Below are positions 18,731 to 29,509 of a stretch of 64,000 nucleotides of DNA, in pieces. A program made the position numbers and the translations under genes. Each line of letters starts with the position of its first letter. The stretch's first letter is position 1. Source of the stretch: Kordiimonas sp. SCSIO 12610 (lineage in GTDB: Bacteria > Pseudomonadota > Alphaproteobacteria > Sphingomonadales > Kordiimonadaceae); contig NZ_CP073747.1 of the NCBI RefSeq assembly GCF_024398015.1, positions 2,911,001 to 2,975,000 on the forward strand. The letters are read 5' to 3'. A model generated the notes under the pieces. It worked only from the letters and a program-made list of their open reading frames with translations, searched no databases and had not been told where the DNA came from.

Positions 18731-19423
18731 CTAACTTTTCTGAACTCGGTCGATCTGATCCACTATATTTTGCAAATTACCGTGTTTGATCCAGACTTTT
18801 GCACCCTCAAAGTCTGTGTAGGCCTTTACTCGCGCTCCTTCTGGCACTCGCATCCAACTATGCTTAACAAGTTTATCATCACCTTCAGAAAAATTACCAT
18901 CCAACACTAGGAATTCAGCACCACGGGGCGCATCAAACTCAACAATCGTATTCGGTTCCCATATTTGTAATTCAACGCGTTCATGATCATCTATATATAG
19001 GAGAGTTATTGAAACTCCTTCATGATCACGATGTGGTACCGGCTCCATATAATTGACATTCAACCGAACATGCGTTCGGTCTATTGGATCAAATTGCCAT
19101 AATTTCACAAAAATTACACACCCCTCTTCTGCCCCTGGAGTATGCTTGGATTGTGGAGGGTTACGGATATAGGATCCAACGGGAAAATCGCCATGTTCAT
19201 CCTGAAAGACCCCATCAAGAACTATAAACTCTTCACCGCCAGTATGAACATGCGGGGAAAATTTGCTTCCCGGCGCATACTTTACAATTGACGTAGCCCG
19301 AGCAACCTCATCGCCGACACGGTCAAGCGGCCTTCTGTAAACACCCGGCATTGGTGATTTGATCCATTCTTCTTGTTCACTATGAACGACAACTCTTTGG
19401 TCAAAGTCAGCATTAATTTTCAT
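18731..19423 (-). CDS. Double-cupin protein (ChrR-like)
   Basis: 230 residues with two cupin barrels. The first has SPHVHTGGEEFIVLDG (about residues 57-72) and the metal-site histidine in PPQSKHTPG. The second, beginning near residue 140, has lost most histidines. ATG 19423 is chosen over an in-frame ATG 24 bases upstream because GGAG lies at the right distance and MKINADFDQR is the usual family start. Related to the cupin half of the anti-sigma factor ChrR, but without its zinc-binding N-terminal domain, so anti-sigma activity is not implied. Convergent with the symporter gene. Confidence 0.75.
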   Translation of the reverse strand: MKINADFDQRVVVHSEQEEWIKSPMPGVYRRPLDRVGDEVARATSIVKYAPGSKFSPHVHTGGEEFIVLDGVFQDEHGDFPVGSYIRNPPQSKHTPGAEEGCVIFVKLWQFDPIDRTHVRLNVNYMEPVPHRDHEGVSITLLYIDDHERVELQIWEPNTIVEFDAPRGAEFLVLDGNFSEGDDKLVKHSWMRVPEGARVKAYTDFEGAKVWIKHGNLQNIVDQIDRVQKS

Positions 19424-19555
19424 AATAAACTCCATATAAAGCCACAAGAATATTGATTTTTATCACAGCATTTGAAACCTCGGCATAAACAATCCTGTGA
19501 AAGTTACCGCGTGTAAAATTTACAACGCATTCCACTATGCATTATCAAAAACTAT

Positions 19556-19587
19556 AAAAATGCCCGCTACCATCCGGCAGCAGGCAT
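19556..19587 (-). terminator. Terminator of the DUF2339 gene
   Basis: ATGCC (19560-19564) pairs with GGCAT (19583-19587), extended inward by GCT/AGC across a mismatch. Read on the minus strand the stem is followed by T5. Confidence 0.6.
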
Positions 19588-19610
19588 CATATTTTTATAC
19601 ATTATGAATA

Positions 19611-22130
19611 CTAGTCCATACTGTAGAGATTTAAATCATCACCTTCACGGGTATGTTCGATCCTTTGTTTCTGCTGATGCCTAAAATATTGATAAAGATA
19701 ACCCATCGCGATTAATGTTATGCCAAGCCCAATGAAAGATAAAGCGCGTGCAATACCTTCAAGATGATTAAGGTCTAGCAAGAAAACTTTTAGAACAACC
19801 AGTGCCAGCATAGCCATACCAGCTTTTCTGATCCCCTGAATATTAATCTTCACCCCAACCAAAAGAAGGAAAAATGCATATGCGAGCCAGACTGCAGAAT
19901 ATCCATACCATTCCCATTCGCTAACGGCACCTGATCCACCCATAGGATAAAAGATGTGTCTGATTTCCAGGGTTAGCCACAGGAACACAGCGCCGAGCGA
20001 CACTATACCAGAGCTAAGTCGAATCCATTTTTCATAAGGTTCCTTTGCCAGTAGCGCCTTAAATCCATAAAGCAAACCCGGGATCAAAAACTGTATGAAT
20101 TGCAAGTTGAAAACAGGTAAAGATCCAACATTAATTTCCTTGAACAGAATATTATTGAACACACCTCCTCCAAAAACGAGAGCAACAACCCCTGCAAAAG
20201 AAATTACATGGCTTAATGACATCAAAAGGTCATTATAATCTCTTTTAGCTCGCCAATAGATAATCAGACCAAGAATAGTCCAGTTTATCGTTTGCAGCGC
20301 CGTTTCAAATGCTGTCATAGAGCCAAGCAACGTATTATCGCTACTGAGCAAAATACGAAGTTCAAAGGTTACAAAACCGCATGCCAGAAGCGCAGACCCA
20401 GCCTTTAAGACTGAAATAAGTGTCTCACTATTATCGCCGCGATCAAATAGTTTCGCCGAAATTAAGAAAAGAACAGAACCCAGCCCATAACTGTACCAAA
20501 TCCAGTTAATAATCGGCAAAGCAACGCCGCCTCCGTAATCGAAAATCGCAACGTTCAAAAACAGCCTTACCAAAACAACCAAAGCCAAAATAACGGCGAG
20601 TTTACGAAGCCCTTCAACAGAAGTTTTTTGCCAGATATAAGCAAGCGCGAAAACTTCTAAGGCTAACGCAAAGCTTAACCATGCATCCTTTAGAACCATT
20701 GCCAAGGCTAATGAGATTGCAGTTGTAGCACCTGCCAAATATGCAGATAACGGTAAAGCCCAATCACCATTCTGTCTTCGGTAAAGCTGATAAGCACAGA
20801 ATGCAAAAAACCCTGCAAGCGTGAAAGTTACGGATACAAAAGGAATATTGTTTGCATATCCGTCGAGGCGCCAGAAATCGATCGCCAGAACCAGTATTGG
20901 ATAGGCTGTACCAATAATAGACCACATGCTCTTGCGAAGCACGCGCTTCAGGCAAACATATGTAGAGCCACCAACAAATGCTGCCACAAAGATGGATACA
21001 CTCAAAAATATTTCAAAGCCCGGAGCTTGAACTGGCAAACGCGCAAATGCGTTCACAGGTGTTTCGCCAATATAGCTGGCTAAATCTGTAATTCCCGGGG
21101 TATGCCAAGTCGCTAGCAAAAACAAGCTACCTATCAATGCAACGATTAAACCAGCATCATATTCCGCCCCACCATGGTCTTTTTTGAAGATCGGTGATGC
21201 TGCGGCGAACATTCCGACAAATCCAATACCTGCAATTATCAAGCTTAATAGGCTATAGTGCTCGAGACGAACCATTGCGATAATCAAAATTGTACAAAAA
21301 ACCATCATCGCATCTGAAATTATCGTAATCACACTACCAGCCCTAAGACCGATAATTGTTTCATCCAACACCCGTTGGTCGCTGGCACCACGGAGCATCC
21401 ATTGATTAACACTGGCCAAAGACAAGACAAATAACCCAACGGGAAGCATATCACCTGTATGCCAGTTGGTCATAATCCAACCAACTACCCAAAGACTAGC
21501 CATTAACAAGGAAGTGACTGTTATATCTGTCCAGCGATTATGCCGAGCCCCCCATAAGCTTGCGCTAATAATAGCTATCAAATAAGGAAACAACCCCCAA
21601 GCACTTGGCACATTCGAGGAAACGAGTGCCGGGACCGCCATCCCGGCAATCAAGCCAAGATAAGCAAAATATTTTCCGTGCACTCGAGCTAGCCAAGACG
21701 ACATTAAAGATACACATGCCAAACTTATAAATGTTAGCCAGAACGGAATTAGTTCGTAAAGCGAATATGCGCTATAGACTGCAGCGAATATAATCAATAA
21801 CCCCGCAGCGGCCACAGCGCCCGGTACGTATGAAGGCCTGTCTTTTAACCAACTTACAGAAGATTGTTTGCGACGCACCCATTCCCCTGAACCAACAAGA
21901 AAAATACCTAGTATTGCTCCAAGTGCGACTCTAATTGCTGGATGGAGCAAACCTTCGTCAATCGAGTACTTAACTAAAAATACTCCTCCCAGCGCCAGAA
22001 CCACTCCGCCAATCCAAATCATCCATTTGGAGGACATATCGCCCTCAAGACTGTTTGTTTTACGAGAACTGTTTTCATTCAACTTGTTTTCCACCTGCTC
22101 CCCAGATGCAGGTTTAGCATTATGTGTCAC
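19611..22130 (-). CDS. DUF2339 polytopic membrane protein
   Basis: 839-residue integral membrane protein with more than 20 predicted TM helices. A short hydrophilic N-terminus is followed by WMIWIGGVVLALGGVFLVKYSID, the DUF2339 signature. The GTG start at 22130 is supported by AGGAGG. The function of the family is unknown; cell-envelope roles have been proposed. It is divergent from a TetR gene with three inverted repeats between them, so repression by that protein is likely. Confidence 0.8.
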   Translation of the reverse strand: MTHNAKPASGEQVENKLNENSSRKTNSLEGDMSSKWMIWIGGVVLALGGVFLVKYSIDEGLLHPAIRVALGAILGIFLVGSGEWVRRKQSSVSWLKDRPSYVPGAVAAAGLLIIFAAVYSAYSLYELIPFWLTFISLACVSLMSSWLARVHGKYFAYLGLIAGMAVPALVSSNVPSAWGLFPYLIAIISASLWGARHNRWTDITVTSLLMASLWVVGWIMTNWHTGDMLPVGLFVLSLASVNQWMLRGASDQRVLDETIIGLRAGSVITIISDAMMVFCTILIIAMVRLEHYSLLSLIIAGIGFVGMFAAASPIFKKDHGGAEYDAGLIVALIGSLFLLATWHTPGITDLASYIGETPVNAFARLPVQAPGFEIFLSVSIFVAAFVGGSTYVCLKRVLRKSMWSIIGTAYPILVLAIDFWRLDGYANNIPFVSVTFTLAGFFAFCAYQLYRRQNGDWALPLSAYLAGATTAISLALAMVLKDAWLSFALALEVFALAYIWQKTSVEGLRKLAVILALVVLVRLFLNVAIFDYGGGVALPIINWIWYSYGLGSVLFLISAKLFDRGDNSETLISVLKAGSALLACGFVTFELRILLSSDNTLLGSMTAFETALQTINWTILGLIIYWRAKRDYNDLLMSLSHVISFAGVVALVFGGGVFNNILFKEINVGSLPVFNLQFIQFLIPGLLYGFKALLAKEPYEKWIRLSSGIVSLGAVFLWLTLEIRHIFYPMGGSGAVSEWEWYGYSAVWLAYAFFLLLVGVKINIQGIRKAGMAMLALVVLKVFLLDLNHLEGIARALSFIGLGITLIAMGYLYQYFRHQQKQRIEHTREGDDLNLYSMD

Positions 22131-22167
22131 AGCTTCCTCCTATGTGATTAAGTGACAAACATTATTA

Positions 22168-22237
22168 ATTGAACAATGTTCAATTATTCTATATTGTCAT
22201 TTTGAACGATGTTCAATATAAAAATGAACATTGTTTA
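22168..22237. promoter_or_regulatory. Three TetR-type palindromic operators between DUF2339 and tetR genes
   Basis: ATTGAACAATGTTCAAT (22168-22184) is a perfect palindrome around a central A. TTGAACGATGTTCAA (22202-22216) repeats the arms TTGAAC/GTTCAA. TGAACATTGTTTA (22225-22237) is a third, degraded copy. They lie between the divergent starts at 22130 and 22255, where they could occlude both promoters. Confidence 0.75.
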
Positions 22238-22254
22238 GTTTATGGAGAGTAAAA

Positions 22255-22851
22255 TTGGGACGTCGTTCAGATCACAGTCGAAAAGATTTATTAAATCTTG
22301 CATTGAATGCCGCGGAAAAAATTGTAGAAAAACAAGGAACTAAGGGCCTAACAGCCCGAAAGGTAGCAAGTGAAATTGGATATTCAGTTGGTACGATTTA
22401 TAATCTTTTTGACAATTTGGATGACCTTAATCTTCATATTAAAGCAAGAACGCTGGATGCAATGTATGAATTTGTGAAGGATGTCCCTCTAGGTAACCAT
22501 GTAGAATCAGACTTTCAGGCACTTAACAAAGCGTATTTCGAATTCTTGCGCCAAAATCCAAAAACTCTAGGCACTATTCTTGACCGCTTGGACTCAAACG
22601 GAAAACCATTACCTGATTGGTACCTAGAAAAGGTTGCAAAACCATTCTCTGTAGTCGAAAATGCCCTAGCCCCCTTATTCCACAGCAAAGATCGTGAAAA
22701 GTTAGAATATGCTGCGCGAACGCTTTGGTGTGGTGTTCACGGCATTGCAACCCTCGAGCTTGATAACCCTGCAGACTTCATCGGGCAAACAACCGCCGAG
22801 GAAATGGCGCTTTACCTGATCGAAACTTTCCTCAAAGGGTTAAAATCATAA
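22255..22851 (+). CDS. TetR-family regulator
   Basis: 198-residue regulator. HTH: ARKVASEIGYSVGTIYNLFD in the N-terminal third. The C-terminal domain contains LWCGVHGIATLEL, typical of the WHG-domain TetR group. TTG 22255 is preferred over an upstream in-frame TTG (22231) because GGAGAG lies 5 bases before it and the family begins with a basic GRRSDHSRKDLL. It is the natural ligand of the three palindromes upstream and so probably controls itself and the DUF2339 gene. Confidence 0.82.
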   Translation: MGRRSDHSRKDLLNLALNAAEKIVEKQGTKGLTARKVASEIGYSVGTIYNLFDNLDDLNLHIKARTLDAMYEFVKDVPLGNHVESDFQALNKAYFEFLRQNPKTLGTILDRLDSNGKPLPDWYLEKVAKPFSVVENALAPLFHSKDREKLEYAARTLWCGVHGIATLELDNPADFIGQTTAEEMALYLIETFLKGLKS

Positions 22852-23023
22852 TATTCTAGGGTTAGCTCTTCAGATACCCATAATTATGCACAATAATGTC
22901 TATAGATAATCTTTCGGTTCTAAACGATTTATGGTATAGAAAATTACACCATAATGGATTCCATTATAACTGAGTATCAGGGGAGTGATATTTCAGTTCG
23001 AGGGTCACGAAGAGGGAAGTCAA

Positions 23024-25048
23024 ATGAAACATTTATCGTCACTATTAGTGGCATTATGCCTTACCGCCTGTGGAACAGAGGTAGACACAAACCAATCCAC
23101 TGAATCAGAAGCCAAGATTTCACTTCATACTGCAGCGTCAGAGGTAACATCCGAAGATCTGTATGTTGATAATTTTCAACTTTTGGATCACGAAGGGCGC
23201 GCGCACGAGCTTTACTATTATGACGACGCTCCCGCCATTGTCATAATGATACAAGGAAATGGTTGCCCAATCGTTCGCAACGCATGGTCGGATTACCGCG
23301 ACATTCGCGATGAATATCAGGACCAAGGCATCCAATTTTACATGCTTAATGCAAACAAACAGGATAACCGTGAGCGCATCGGCCTGGAAGCAGCGAACTA
23401 TTCCTATGACATCCCTATTCTCAAAGATGATACGCAGTTAATTGCTGAATCGCTAAATGTAACGCGAACCGCTGAAGTCCTTGTTATCTCCCCCAGTGAT
23501 TGGAGCATTTTATACAGAGGTCCTGTAAACGATCGCCTAAGCTATGGACAGCAGCGTAAAGAGGCTAAAAACCATTACTTGAAAGAGGCGATTGACGCGG
23601 CCATTGCTGGTGAAGCTGTTGAAGTTCCTGTTCGTAAATCTAAAGGCTGTATTGTCAATCTACCTGAAACCAAGAAACGTCCTGAGCACGCAAAAATCAG
23701 CTATAGTGAAACAATTGCACCGATGCTCGAGAAAAATTGCGCAGAATGTCATCAGGACGGCGGCATTGGCCCTTGGGCTATGACAGGATATGACATGGTT
23801 GAAGGATTTGCTCCGATGATCCGCGAGGTTGTGCGCACTCAGCGGATGCCGCCTTGGTCAGCGGACCCCCATGTTGGAAAGTTTAACAATGGTCGCGGCC
23901 TTAGTATTGAGGAAAAACGTACCCTTGTTCATTGGATCGAGGCCGGTGCACCGAGGGGCGATGGGCCCGACCCACTTGCTGACCGTGTAAGCGATGCAAC
24001 CGTATGGCCGCTTGGTGAACCTGACCTTATTATTGAGGCACCGGCCTTTGATGTACCTGCGTCTGGTATTATCGATTATCAATTCCCAACGGCACCGAAC
24101 CCGCTTGACCGCGATGTTTGGGTAAAAGCTGTCACCGTAGTTCCCGGTGATAAAACCGTTGTCCACCATGCTTTGGTTGGCTCTTCTGAGACCGTAACAC
24201 CAGCAGGTCAAGGGGACGGAGATGATGTTTTTGAAAACTACCTAATTGGTTTCGTGCCTGGTGCAGAAAGCTATGTATATCCTGAAAACACAGGCGTAGA
24301 AGTGAAAGCAGGTGGCGAATTCCGCTTCCAGATGCACTATACAACAAGCGGCAAAGCGACCACTGACAAAACCAAACTGGGTCTCTACTTCCACGACAAA
24401 GAACCAGAGCATCGCTTACGCCAGCAAGTAGCGATCAACTTCAGGATCAACATACCTGCAAATTCTGATAACCATCAGGAACAGGCCTATTTTGAGTTTG
24501 ATCATGATGCGACGCTTTATATGCTGTTCCCACATGCCCATTATCGCGGTAAATCAAGCGAATTTGCAGTTCAATATCCTGACGGCAAAGAGGAAACTAT
24601 CCTGTCAGTTCCCAAATATGATTTTAACTGGCAGCATTCTTATAATCTTGAGAAACCTTTGGATGTTCCTGCGGGTGCGCGCCTGATCCACCGCACGCGG
24701 TACGACAATTCAAAGCGTAATCTTGCCAATCCCGATCCTGACAGCAATATACGCTGGGGTCTTCAGTCCGCAGAGGAAATGCTATACGGCAGCTTCTTCT
24801 TCCGCTGGACTGACGAAAGCAAAACCAACCCGCTCCATGACCCCCTTCAATTCAATTTGCGGCAGTTCTTTGGTTTTGCCGACAGGAATATGGATGGGAA
24901 GTTATCGCGCGATGAATTAAGCGGAAACCTTGCGCAAGCTTGGGATAGTGGCCGACTAAAACAAGTTGACCGCGATAATGACAATGCACTCTCGTTTGCC
25001 GAATTCTATGCTATGCAAAAAGCGCGCAGGCAAGCACAAGGTAGATAA
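23024..25048 (+). CDS. Exported lipoprotein: redoxin + cytochrome c + copper monooxygenase-like + EF-hands
   Basis: 674-residue multidomain protein. MKHLSSLLVALCLTAC is a lipoprotein signal (lipobox LTAC). A redoxin-like domain follows (single Cys in GNGCPIVR). Then a cytochrome c segment with CAECH and the possible axial Met in RMPPWSADPH. Next is a domain like ascorbate-dependent copper type II monooxygenases (VVHHALVG, FRFQMHYT, FPHAHYRGKS). Two EF-hand loops (DRNMDGKLSRDE and DRDNDNALSFAE) end it. AGAGGGAAG before ATG 23024 decides the start over an upstream GTG. Electron flow from haem to copper is inference; the substrate is unknown. Confidence 0.75.
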   Translation: MKHLSSLLVALCLTACGTEVDTNQSTESEAKISLHTAASEVTSEDLYVDNFQLLDHEGRAHELYYYDDAPAIVIMIQGNGCPIVRNAWSDYRDIRDEYQDQGIQFYMLNANKQDNRERIGLEAANYSYDIPILKDDTQLIAESLNVTRTAEVLVISPSDWSILYRGPVNDRLSYGQQRKEAKNHYLKEAIDAAIAGEAVEVPVRKSKGCIVNLPETKKRPEHAKISYSETIAPMLEKNCAECHQDGGIGPWAMTGYDMVEGFAPMIREVVRTQRMPPWSADPHVGKFNNGRGLSIEEKRTLVHWIEAGAPRGDGPDPLADRVSDATVWPLGEPDLIIEAPAFDVPASGIIDYQFPTAPNPLDRDVWVKAVTVVPGDKTVVHHALVGSSETVTPAGQGDGDDVFENYLIGFVPGAESYVYPENTGVEVKAGGEFRFQMHYTTSGKATTDKTKLGLYFHDKEPEHRLRQQVAINFRINIPANSDNHQEQAYFEFDHDATLYMLFPHAHYRGKSSEFAVQYPDGKEETILSVPKYDFNWQHSYNLEKPLDVPAGARLIHRTRYDNSKRNLANPDPDSNIRWGLQSAEEMLYGSFFFRWTDESKTNPLHDPLQFNLRQFFGFADRNMDGKLSRDELSGNLAQAWDSGRLKQVDRDNDNALSFAEFYAMQKARRQAQGR

Positions 25049-25070
25049 ATATTATTAAACTCAAATTACT

Positions 25071-25106
25071 AAAACACCATAATGACCTGAAGCATTATGG
25101 TGTTTT
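25071..25106. terminator. Bidirectional terminator
   Basis: AAAACACCATAATG (25071-25084) and CATTATGGTGTTTT (25093-25106) form a 14-bp stem with an 8-base loop between two convergent genes; both strands end in T4. Confidence 0.75.
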
Positions 25107-25191
25107 GACTATATTCGAGTTGATCGGGTTAACAGCGTCCATCTTACTCAAAAATATGAACGAAGAGCCTAACAACACTCACTTAAATCAA

Positions 25192-26376
25192 TCAGCCTGA
25201 CAGGGAGTTTCGTAGTTTGTTTCGGCTCAAAAGTATATAGCCGAAGCACAAGAAATAGATCAGGATAACAAGCGCACCAATCCATTGAATTTCAAGAAAG
25301 TCACCTTGAAACGCCATAGTGAGCAGCGATAAAATAGCAAAATTTCCAAACCAATATTTAGCCCTGCCAAGGCGCGCGACCGTGAACCCTAGATTGTCGG
25401 TGTAAAGACGTATTAATGAATCCAGCGAGTTGATGACAAAAGTGATACCAACAAAAACCATTGCCCAGTTCATGATGTTGGTAATAGGCCATTCATTCTG
25501 ATGATATTGATAGAGAATAGAAAACCACAAGGCTATCGGAATCGATGGTACTACAATCATAGCAATCATTACTTGATAGGTTTTCATCCCCCCGACAAAC
25601 CGAGCAGTAAACTGGCCAATCATGATGCTCCATGCAAACCACCAGTAGAGGTAAAACTCATGATAATCATTGATAGGCAGCATAAATTTTTCAATGTTGG
25701 TAAAATAACCAGTGATAAACCCAAGTGTGTTCAGATAATTCAAGAGGCTGTTACTTTCCTGAAACGATCCGAGCCATAAAAAGAGTACGAGCGTTAAGAA
25801 CAAAAGCGAACTACCAACACTGAGTATTTTTACATATTTGATGTCAGTGCTGGAAAAGGCAGCTATACCAATGACCATTAGCACCAGCGATCCGAAGATA
25901 TACTGAGCATTCTCTTTATCTGCGACATCAGCGAGATACCAAGGCAAGTTACTGAACAAAAGATAAGCTGTGAAAGCGCACGTACCAATGATGACAAGAT
26001 TGTTGAGAAACTTGATAATGCCAATTTCGAAAAAGCGGACCTTGGGCTCGAGCACACAAAAATAGAAACACGTCAGGAAATAAAAACCCCAGATTAAAAA
26101 GCCCCAAAAACCAAATTCAATCGCTAGGGGGTTCGTAAAACCATATTCTGGGTTTGCTGCAATATCAGCATATGTGCCAAATTCAGTAAGTGGGAACATA
26201 ATTAATCCCACATCCAAACCCGACGTAAATAAAATGGCGATAAAGACAAGCGGATGCGCCGGGCTAACCCCTTCACATCGCATATTGCCATAGCGAAAAA
26301 GTGTGAAAGCAATGGCTGCAAACGTAAATATAAGCCCCGCGCTAAGCCAGATCGTCATAATATCATTGGTTTCCAA
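25192..26376 (-). CDS. Divergent BCCT-type (choline/betaine) transporter, short
   Basis: 394-residue membrane protein with about 10 TM helices. The segment FYLYWWFAWSIMIGQFTARFVGG corresponds to the BCCT motif with the substrate-binding tryptophans. It is shorter than the usual 500 or more residues: the cytoplasmic N-terminus and first TM helices seem reduced and no long C-terminal tail is present. It is transcribed with betA and betB, 15 bases after betA, so choline or glycine betaine uptake is the natural reading. Family assignment is moderately sure. Confidence 0.65.
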   Translation of the reverse strand: METNDIMTIWLSAGLIFTFAAIAFTLFRYGNMRCEGVSPAHPLVFIAILFTSGLDVGLIMFPLTEFGTYADIAANPEYGFTNPLAIEFGFWGFLIWGFYFLTCFYFCVLEPKVRFFEIGIIKFLNNLVIIGTCAFTAYLLFSNLPWYLADVADKENAQYIFGSLVLMVIGIAAFSSTDIKYVKILSVGSSLLFLTLVLFLWLGSFQESNSLLNYLNTLGFITGYFTNIEKFMLPINDYHEFYLYWWFAWSIMIGQFTARFVGGMKTYQVMIAMIVVPSIPIALWFSILYQYHQNEWPITNIMNWAMVFVGITFVINSLDSLIRLYTDNLGFTVARLGRAKYWFGNFAILSLLTMAFQGDFLEIQWIGALVILIYFLCFGYILLSRNKLRNSLSG

Positions 26377-26391
26377 CGTGCATGTTTTTGA

Positions 26392-28044
26392 TCATCGCTG
26401 TTTTTCCCTCCAGTTTTCGTGTTCGAAAACTGGCACATGCTCAGCAGATAATAAAGGGTTTCCTAGAATTATATCGGCAGCACGCTCGGCCACCATAATG
26501 GTGGGCGCGTTCAGATTACCATTTGTAGTGGTTGGAAAAATCGAACTATCAACAATCCTAAGGCCTTTTAGACCATGCACTTTAGTATCCGGGCCCACAA
26601 CTGCCATGTCATCGGTTCCCATTTTACAGGAACACGATGGATGATAGGCGCTTTCGACTGATGTTCTGACAAATTCATCAATCTCAGCGTCAGTAGCAAT
26701 TGCCTTACCGGGCTGAATTTCGTCCCCTCTATAGTCATCAAAGGCTGCTTGTTCGATAATATCGCGTGTTAAGCGAACACACGCTCTAAAGCCCTCGACA
26801 TCATCACTGTGTTGCAAGTAATTAAACAATATCTCTGGTGGTTCGCTCTGCACGCTACTGACTGTTTTTACATGACCACGGCTTTTGGGTTTATTATGAC
26901 CAACATGGACCTGGAACCCATGGCCGTCAAATGCTGACTTGCCATCATATCGCATCGCGGCTGGAAGAAAGTGATATTGGATATCCGGCCACGACGTACC
27001 TGCCTTAGACCTTATGAAACCGCACGATTCAAAATGATTGGTGGCTCCAAGCCCGGATTTAGTCAATAACCACTTAGCCCCGATCAAACCTTTATGAAAC
27101 CAATCGAGTTGACCATTTAATGTGATCGGCTGCTTACATTCATACTGAAAATAAAACTCCAAGTGATCTTGCAGATTTTTACCGACACCCGGAAGGTCGT
27201 GTTGAACGTTTATACCAGCGTCCTTCAGGTCATCTTCTGCTCCAATCCCAGATAACTGCAAAATATGCGGTGTTCCAATCGGTCCCGCCGACAGAATAAC
27301 GTCACGTTTTGCCTTCACCTGTTTGTTTTGGCCTGCGTCAATATATGAAACACCCGTGACTGATTTGCCTTCCAATATAAGCTTGTCTACCGTTACATTC
27401 GTGATAACGGTTAAGTTAGATCGCTTCATAGCGGGTCTTAGGTAGGCATTTGCGGTTGACCAACGTACCCCGTCTTTTACGGTCATATGCATCGCCCCAA
27501 AGCCTTCCTGATTGAAACCATTATAGTCAGGAGTTTCCAGATAACCCGCTTCAACTCCCGCTTTAACAAAGGTCCGGTAAAGCGGGTTCTGCATTTCATT
27601 ACCGTTATTTACAGCAAGGGGACCGCTGTCGCCGCGATACTTATCACCGCCCATAATCCAGCTCTCAGCTTTTTTGAAATATGGCAAGCAATGAGCATAA
27701 TCCCAGTCTAATGCCCCCTCCTCCGCCCATTCATCAAAATCACGGGCATGGCCGCGCACATAAACCATACCATTGATAGAAGAGGAGCCACCAAGCACCT
27801 TCCCACGCGGGCAATGCATTCGCCGGCCACCAAGGCCGGGCTCTGGCTGTGTGTGATATTGCCAAGCATATTTATCCGTATTCATGGGAATGGAAAGCGC
27901 AGTTGGCATCTGGATAAAGATACTCTTATCAGAACCACCTGCTTCCATCAAAAGGACCGAATGTTTGCCATTCTCAGTTAATCGGTTGGCAAGCACACAT
28001 CCAGCAGAACCTGCCCCAACAATGATATAATCATAATCCGGCAT
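26392..28044 (-). CDS. betA: Choline dehydrogenase (GMC oxidoreductase)
   Basis: 550-residue FAD enzyme oxidising choline to betaine aldehyde. The FAD fold [19 protein letters not shown] is at the start, the GMC signature [18 protein letters not shown] near residue 80, and the catalytic histidine region [10 protein letters not shown] near residue 470. The C-terminus reads [20 protein letters not shown] 28044 lies one base after the betB stop codon and gives the normal [10 protein letters not shown] start; a longer reading frame inside betB is discarded. Operon order is betB-betA-BCCT. Confidence 0.88.
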   Translation of the reverse strand: MPDYDYIIVGAGSAGCVLANRLTENGKHSVLLMEAGGSDKSIFIQMPTALSIPMNTDKYAWQYHTQPEPGLGGRRMHCPRGKVLGGSSSINGMVYVRGHARDFDEWAEEGALDWDYAHCLPYFKKAESWIMGGDKYRGDSGPLAVNNGNEMQNPLYRTFVKAGVEAGYLETPDYNGFNQEGFGAMHMTVKDGVRWSTANAYLRPAMKRSNLTVITNVTVDKLILEGKSVTGVSYIDAGQNKQVKAKRDVILSAGPIGTPHILQLSGIGAEDDLKDAGINVQHDLPGVGKNLQDHLEFYFQYECKQPITLNGQLDWFHKGLIGAKWLLTKSGLGATNHFESCGFIRSKAGTSWPDIQYHFLPAAMRYDGKSAFDGHGFQVHVGHNKPKSRGHVKTVSSVQSEPPEILFNYLQHSDDVEGFRACVRLTRDIIEQAAFDDYRGDEIQPGKAIATDAEIDEFVRTSVESAYHPSCSCKMGTDDMAVVGPDTKVHGLKGLRIVDSSIFPTTTNGNLNAPTIMVAERAADIILGNPLLSAEHVPVFEHENWREKQR

Positions 28045-28045
28045 A

Positions 28046-29509
28046 TTAAAATGGGCTCTCGATCGGCTGCATACCAACATAAATCGATTTTATTTGGGTG
28101 TAGTGTTTTATCGTTTCAATGCCGTTCTCGCGGCCAATACCTGACTGCTTGTACCCACCAACAGGCATTTCAGCGGGCGACGCGCCATAAGCATTTATCC
28201 AGCATATCCCTGCCTGCATCTGGTGGATAACACGATGTGCGCGACGAATATCCTTGGTATATACACCTGCTGCAAGGCCGTAGCTGGTTGCGTTAGCGCG
28301 GGCAATCACTTCCTCTTCGCTATCAAAGGGGAGAACAGACATAACCGGGCCAAAAATTTCTTCCTTACAAATTTGCATGTCATCTGTGCAATCAGCAAAC
28401 ACGGTCGGTTCAACAAAATAACCACCTTCACAGCCTTTAGGCGACACCCCTTTGCCACCAGTTATTAATCGTGCACCGCTAGCAATACCTTTCTCGATAT
28501 AGCCCAGGACAAGATCTCGGTGTTTTTCCGATATCAGCCCCCCCAGATTAGTGTCAGGGCTCATAGGGTCACCAATAACCACATTATTCTCGGTACGTGC
28601 CTTCACACGCGCCAAAAAAGCGTCATAGATCGTGCGCTCTACAAACACACGGGTTCCGTGCGTGCAAACCTCACCCTGCGTATAAAAATTGGCAACCATT
28701 GCCGCAGAAACGGCCTCTTCCAAATCTGCATCACCAAATATAATTAAGGGGGACTTGCCGCCAAGTTCCATAGTCACGTCCTTGAGCGAACTTGCCGCTG
28801 CTGCCATAACCTTCTTGCCGGTTGAGACTTCACCCGTGAAAGATACTTTGGCGATACGGTTATCGTGCGTCAGTTTCTCGCCAACTGATGCTGCGCCCTG
28901 CACAACATTGAATACGCCGGCAGGAACTCCCGCCTCTATGAATATTTCAGCAAGTTTAATCGCGCCGAGTGGGGTTTCCTCTGACGGCTTGAAAATCATC
29001 GCGTTCCCGCAAGCAAGCGCTGGCGCTGATTTCCAGCAAGCGATCTGTAACGGATAATTCCATGCGCCAATGCCGGCACACACACCAAGCGGTTCGCGGC
29101 GGGAATAATAAAAATCCCCCCCTAAATCTTGCTGATTTCCTTCAATTGACTGCGCAATGCCTGCAAAAAATTCAATCGCATCCGCACCTGTTACCACATC
29201 AACAACTGATGCCTCTTGTATTGGCTTACCGGTATCCAGCACCTCTATTTCAGCAAGTTCATCGTTACGTTCACGCAGTATTGCGACAGCACGAAGTAAA
29301 ATACGACTTCGCTCAACCGCTGGCATTTTAGACCAGACTTGAAAACCTTCCTCAGCACTTTTTATCGCCGTTTCCATGACATAATTATCGGCAACTTCGA
29401 CAGAATAAATGGGTTGACCTGTGGCTGGATTAAAAACTGTAAATGTTTCACCTGATTTATTGGCTAAACTATGACCATCAACGAAACTTTGATAACATGT
29501 AAGAGGCAT
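28046..29509 (-). CDS. betB: Betaine aldehyde dehydrogenase
   Basis: 487-residue NAD(P)-dependent aldehyde dehydrogenase making glycine betaine, an osmoprotectant. Visible: cofactor motif [12 protein letters not shown], catalytic glutamate in MELGGKSP (about residue 249) and nucleophilic cysteine in [12 protein letters not shown] (about residue 283). It is the first gene of the bet operon. No betI-type repressor is visible nearby. Confidence 0.9.
   Translation of the reverse strand: MPLTCYQSFVDGHSLANKSGETFTVFNPATGQPIYSVEVADNYVMETAIKSAEEGFQVWSKMPAVERSRILLRAVAILRERNDELAEIEVLDTGKPIQEASVVDVVTGADAIEFFAGIAQSIEGNQQDLGGDFYYSRREPLGVCAGIGAWNYPLQIACWKSAPALACGNAMIFKPSEETPLGAIKLAEIFIEAGVPAGVFNVVQGAASVGEKLTHDNRIAKVSFTGEVSTGKKVMAAAASSLKDVTMELGGKSPLIIFGDADLEEAVSAAMVANFYTQGEVCTHGTRVFVERTIYDAFLARVKARTENNVVIGDPMSPDTNLGGLISEKHRDLVLGYIEKGIASGARLITGGKGVSPKGCEGGYFVEPTVFADCTDDMQICKEEIFGPVMSVLPFDSEEEVIARANATSYGLAAGVYTKDIRRAHRVIHQMQAGICWINAYGASPAEMPVGGYKQSGIGRENGIETIKHYTQIKSIYVGMQPIESPF

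Noticed and set aside
28045-28080. Longer betA start inside betB
   Set aside because: The conserved FAD-binding N-terminus begins at 28044, one base after the betB stop.
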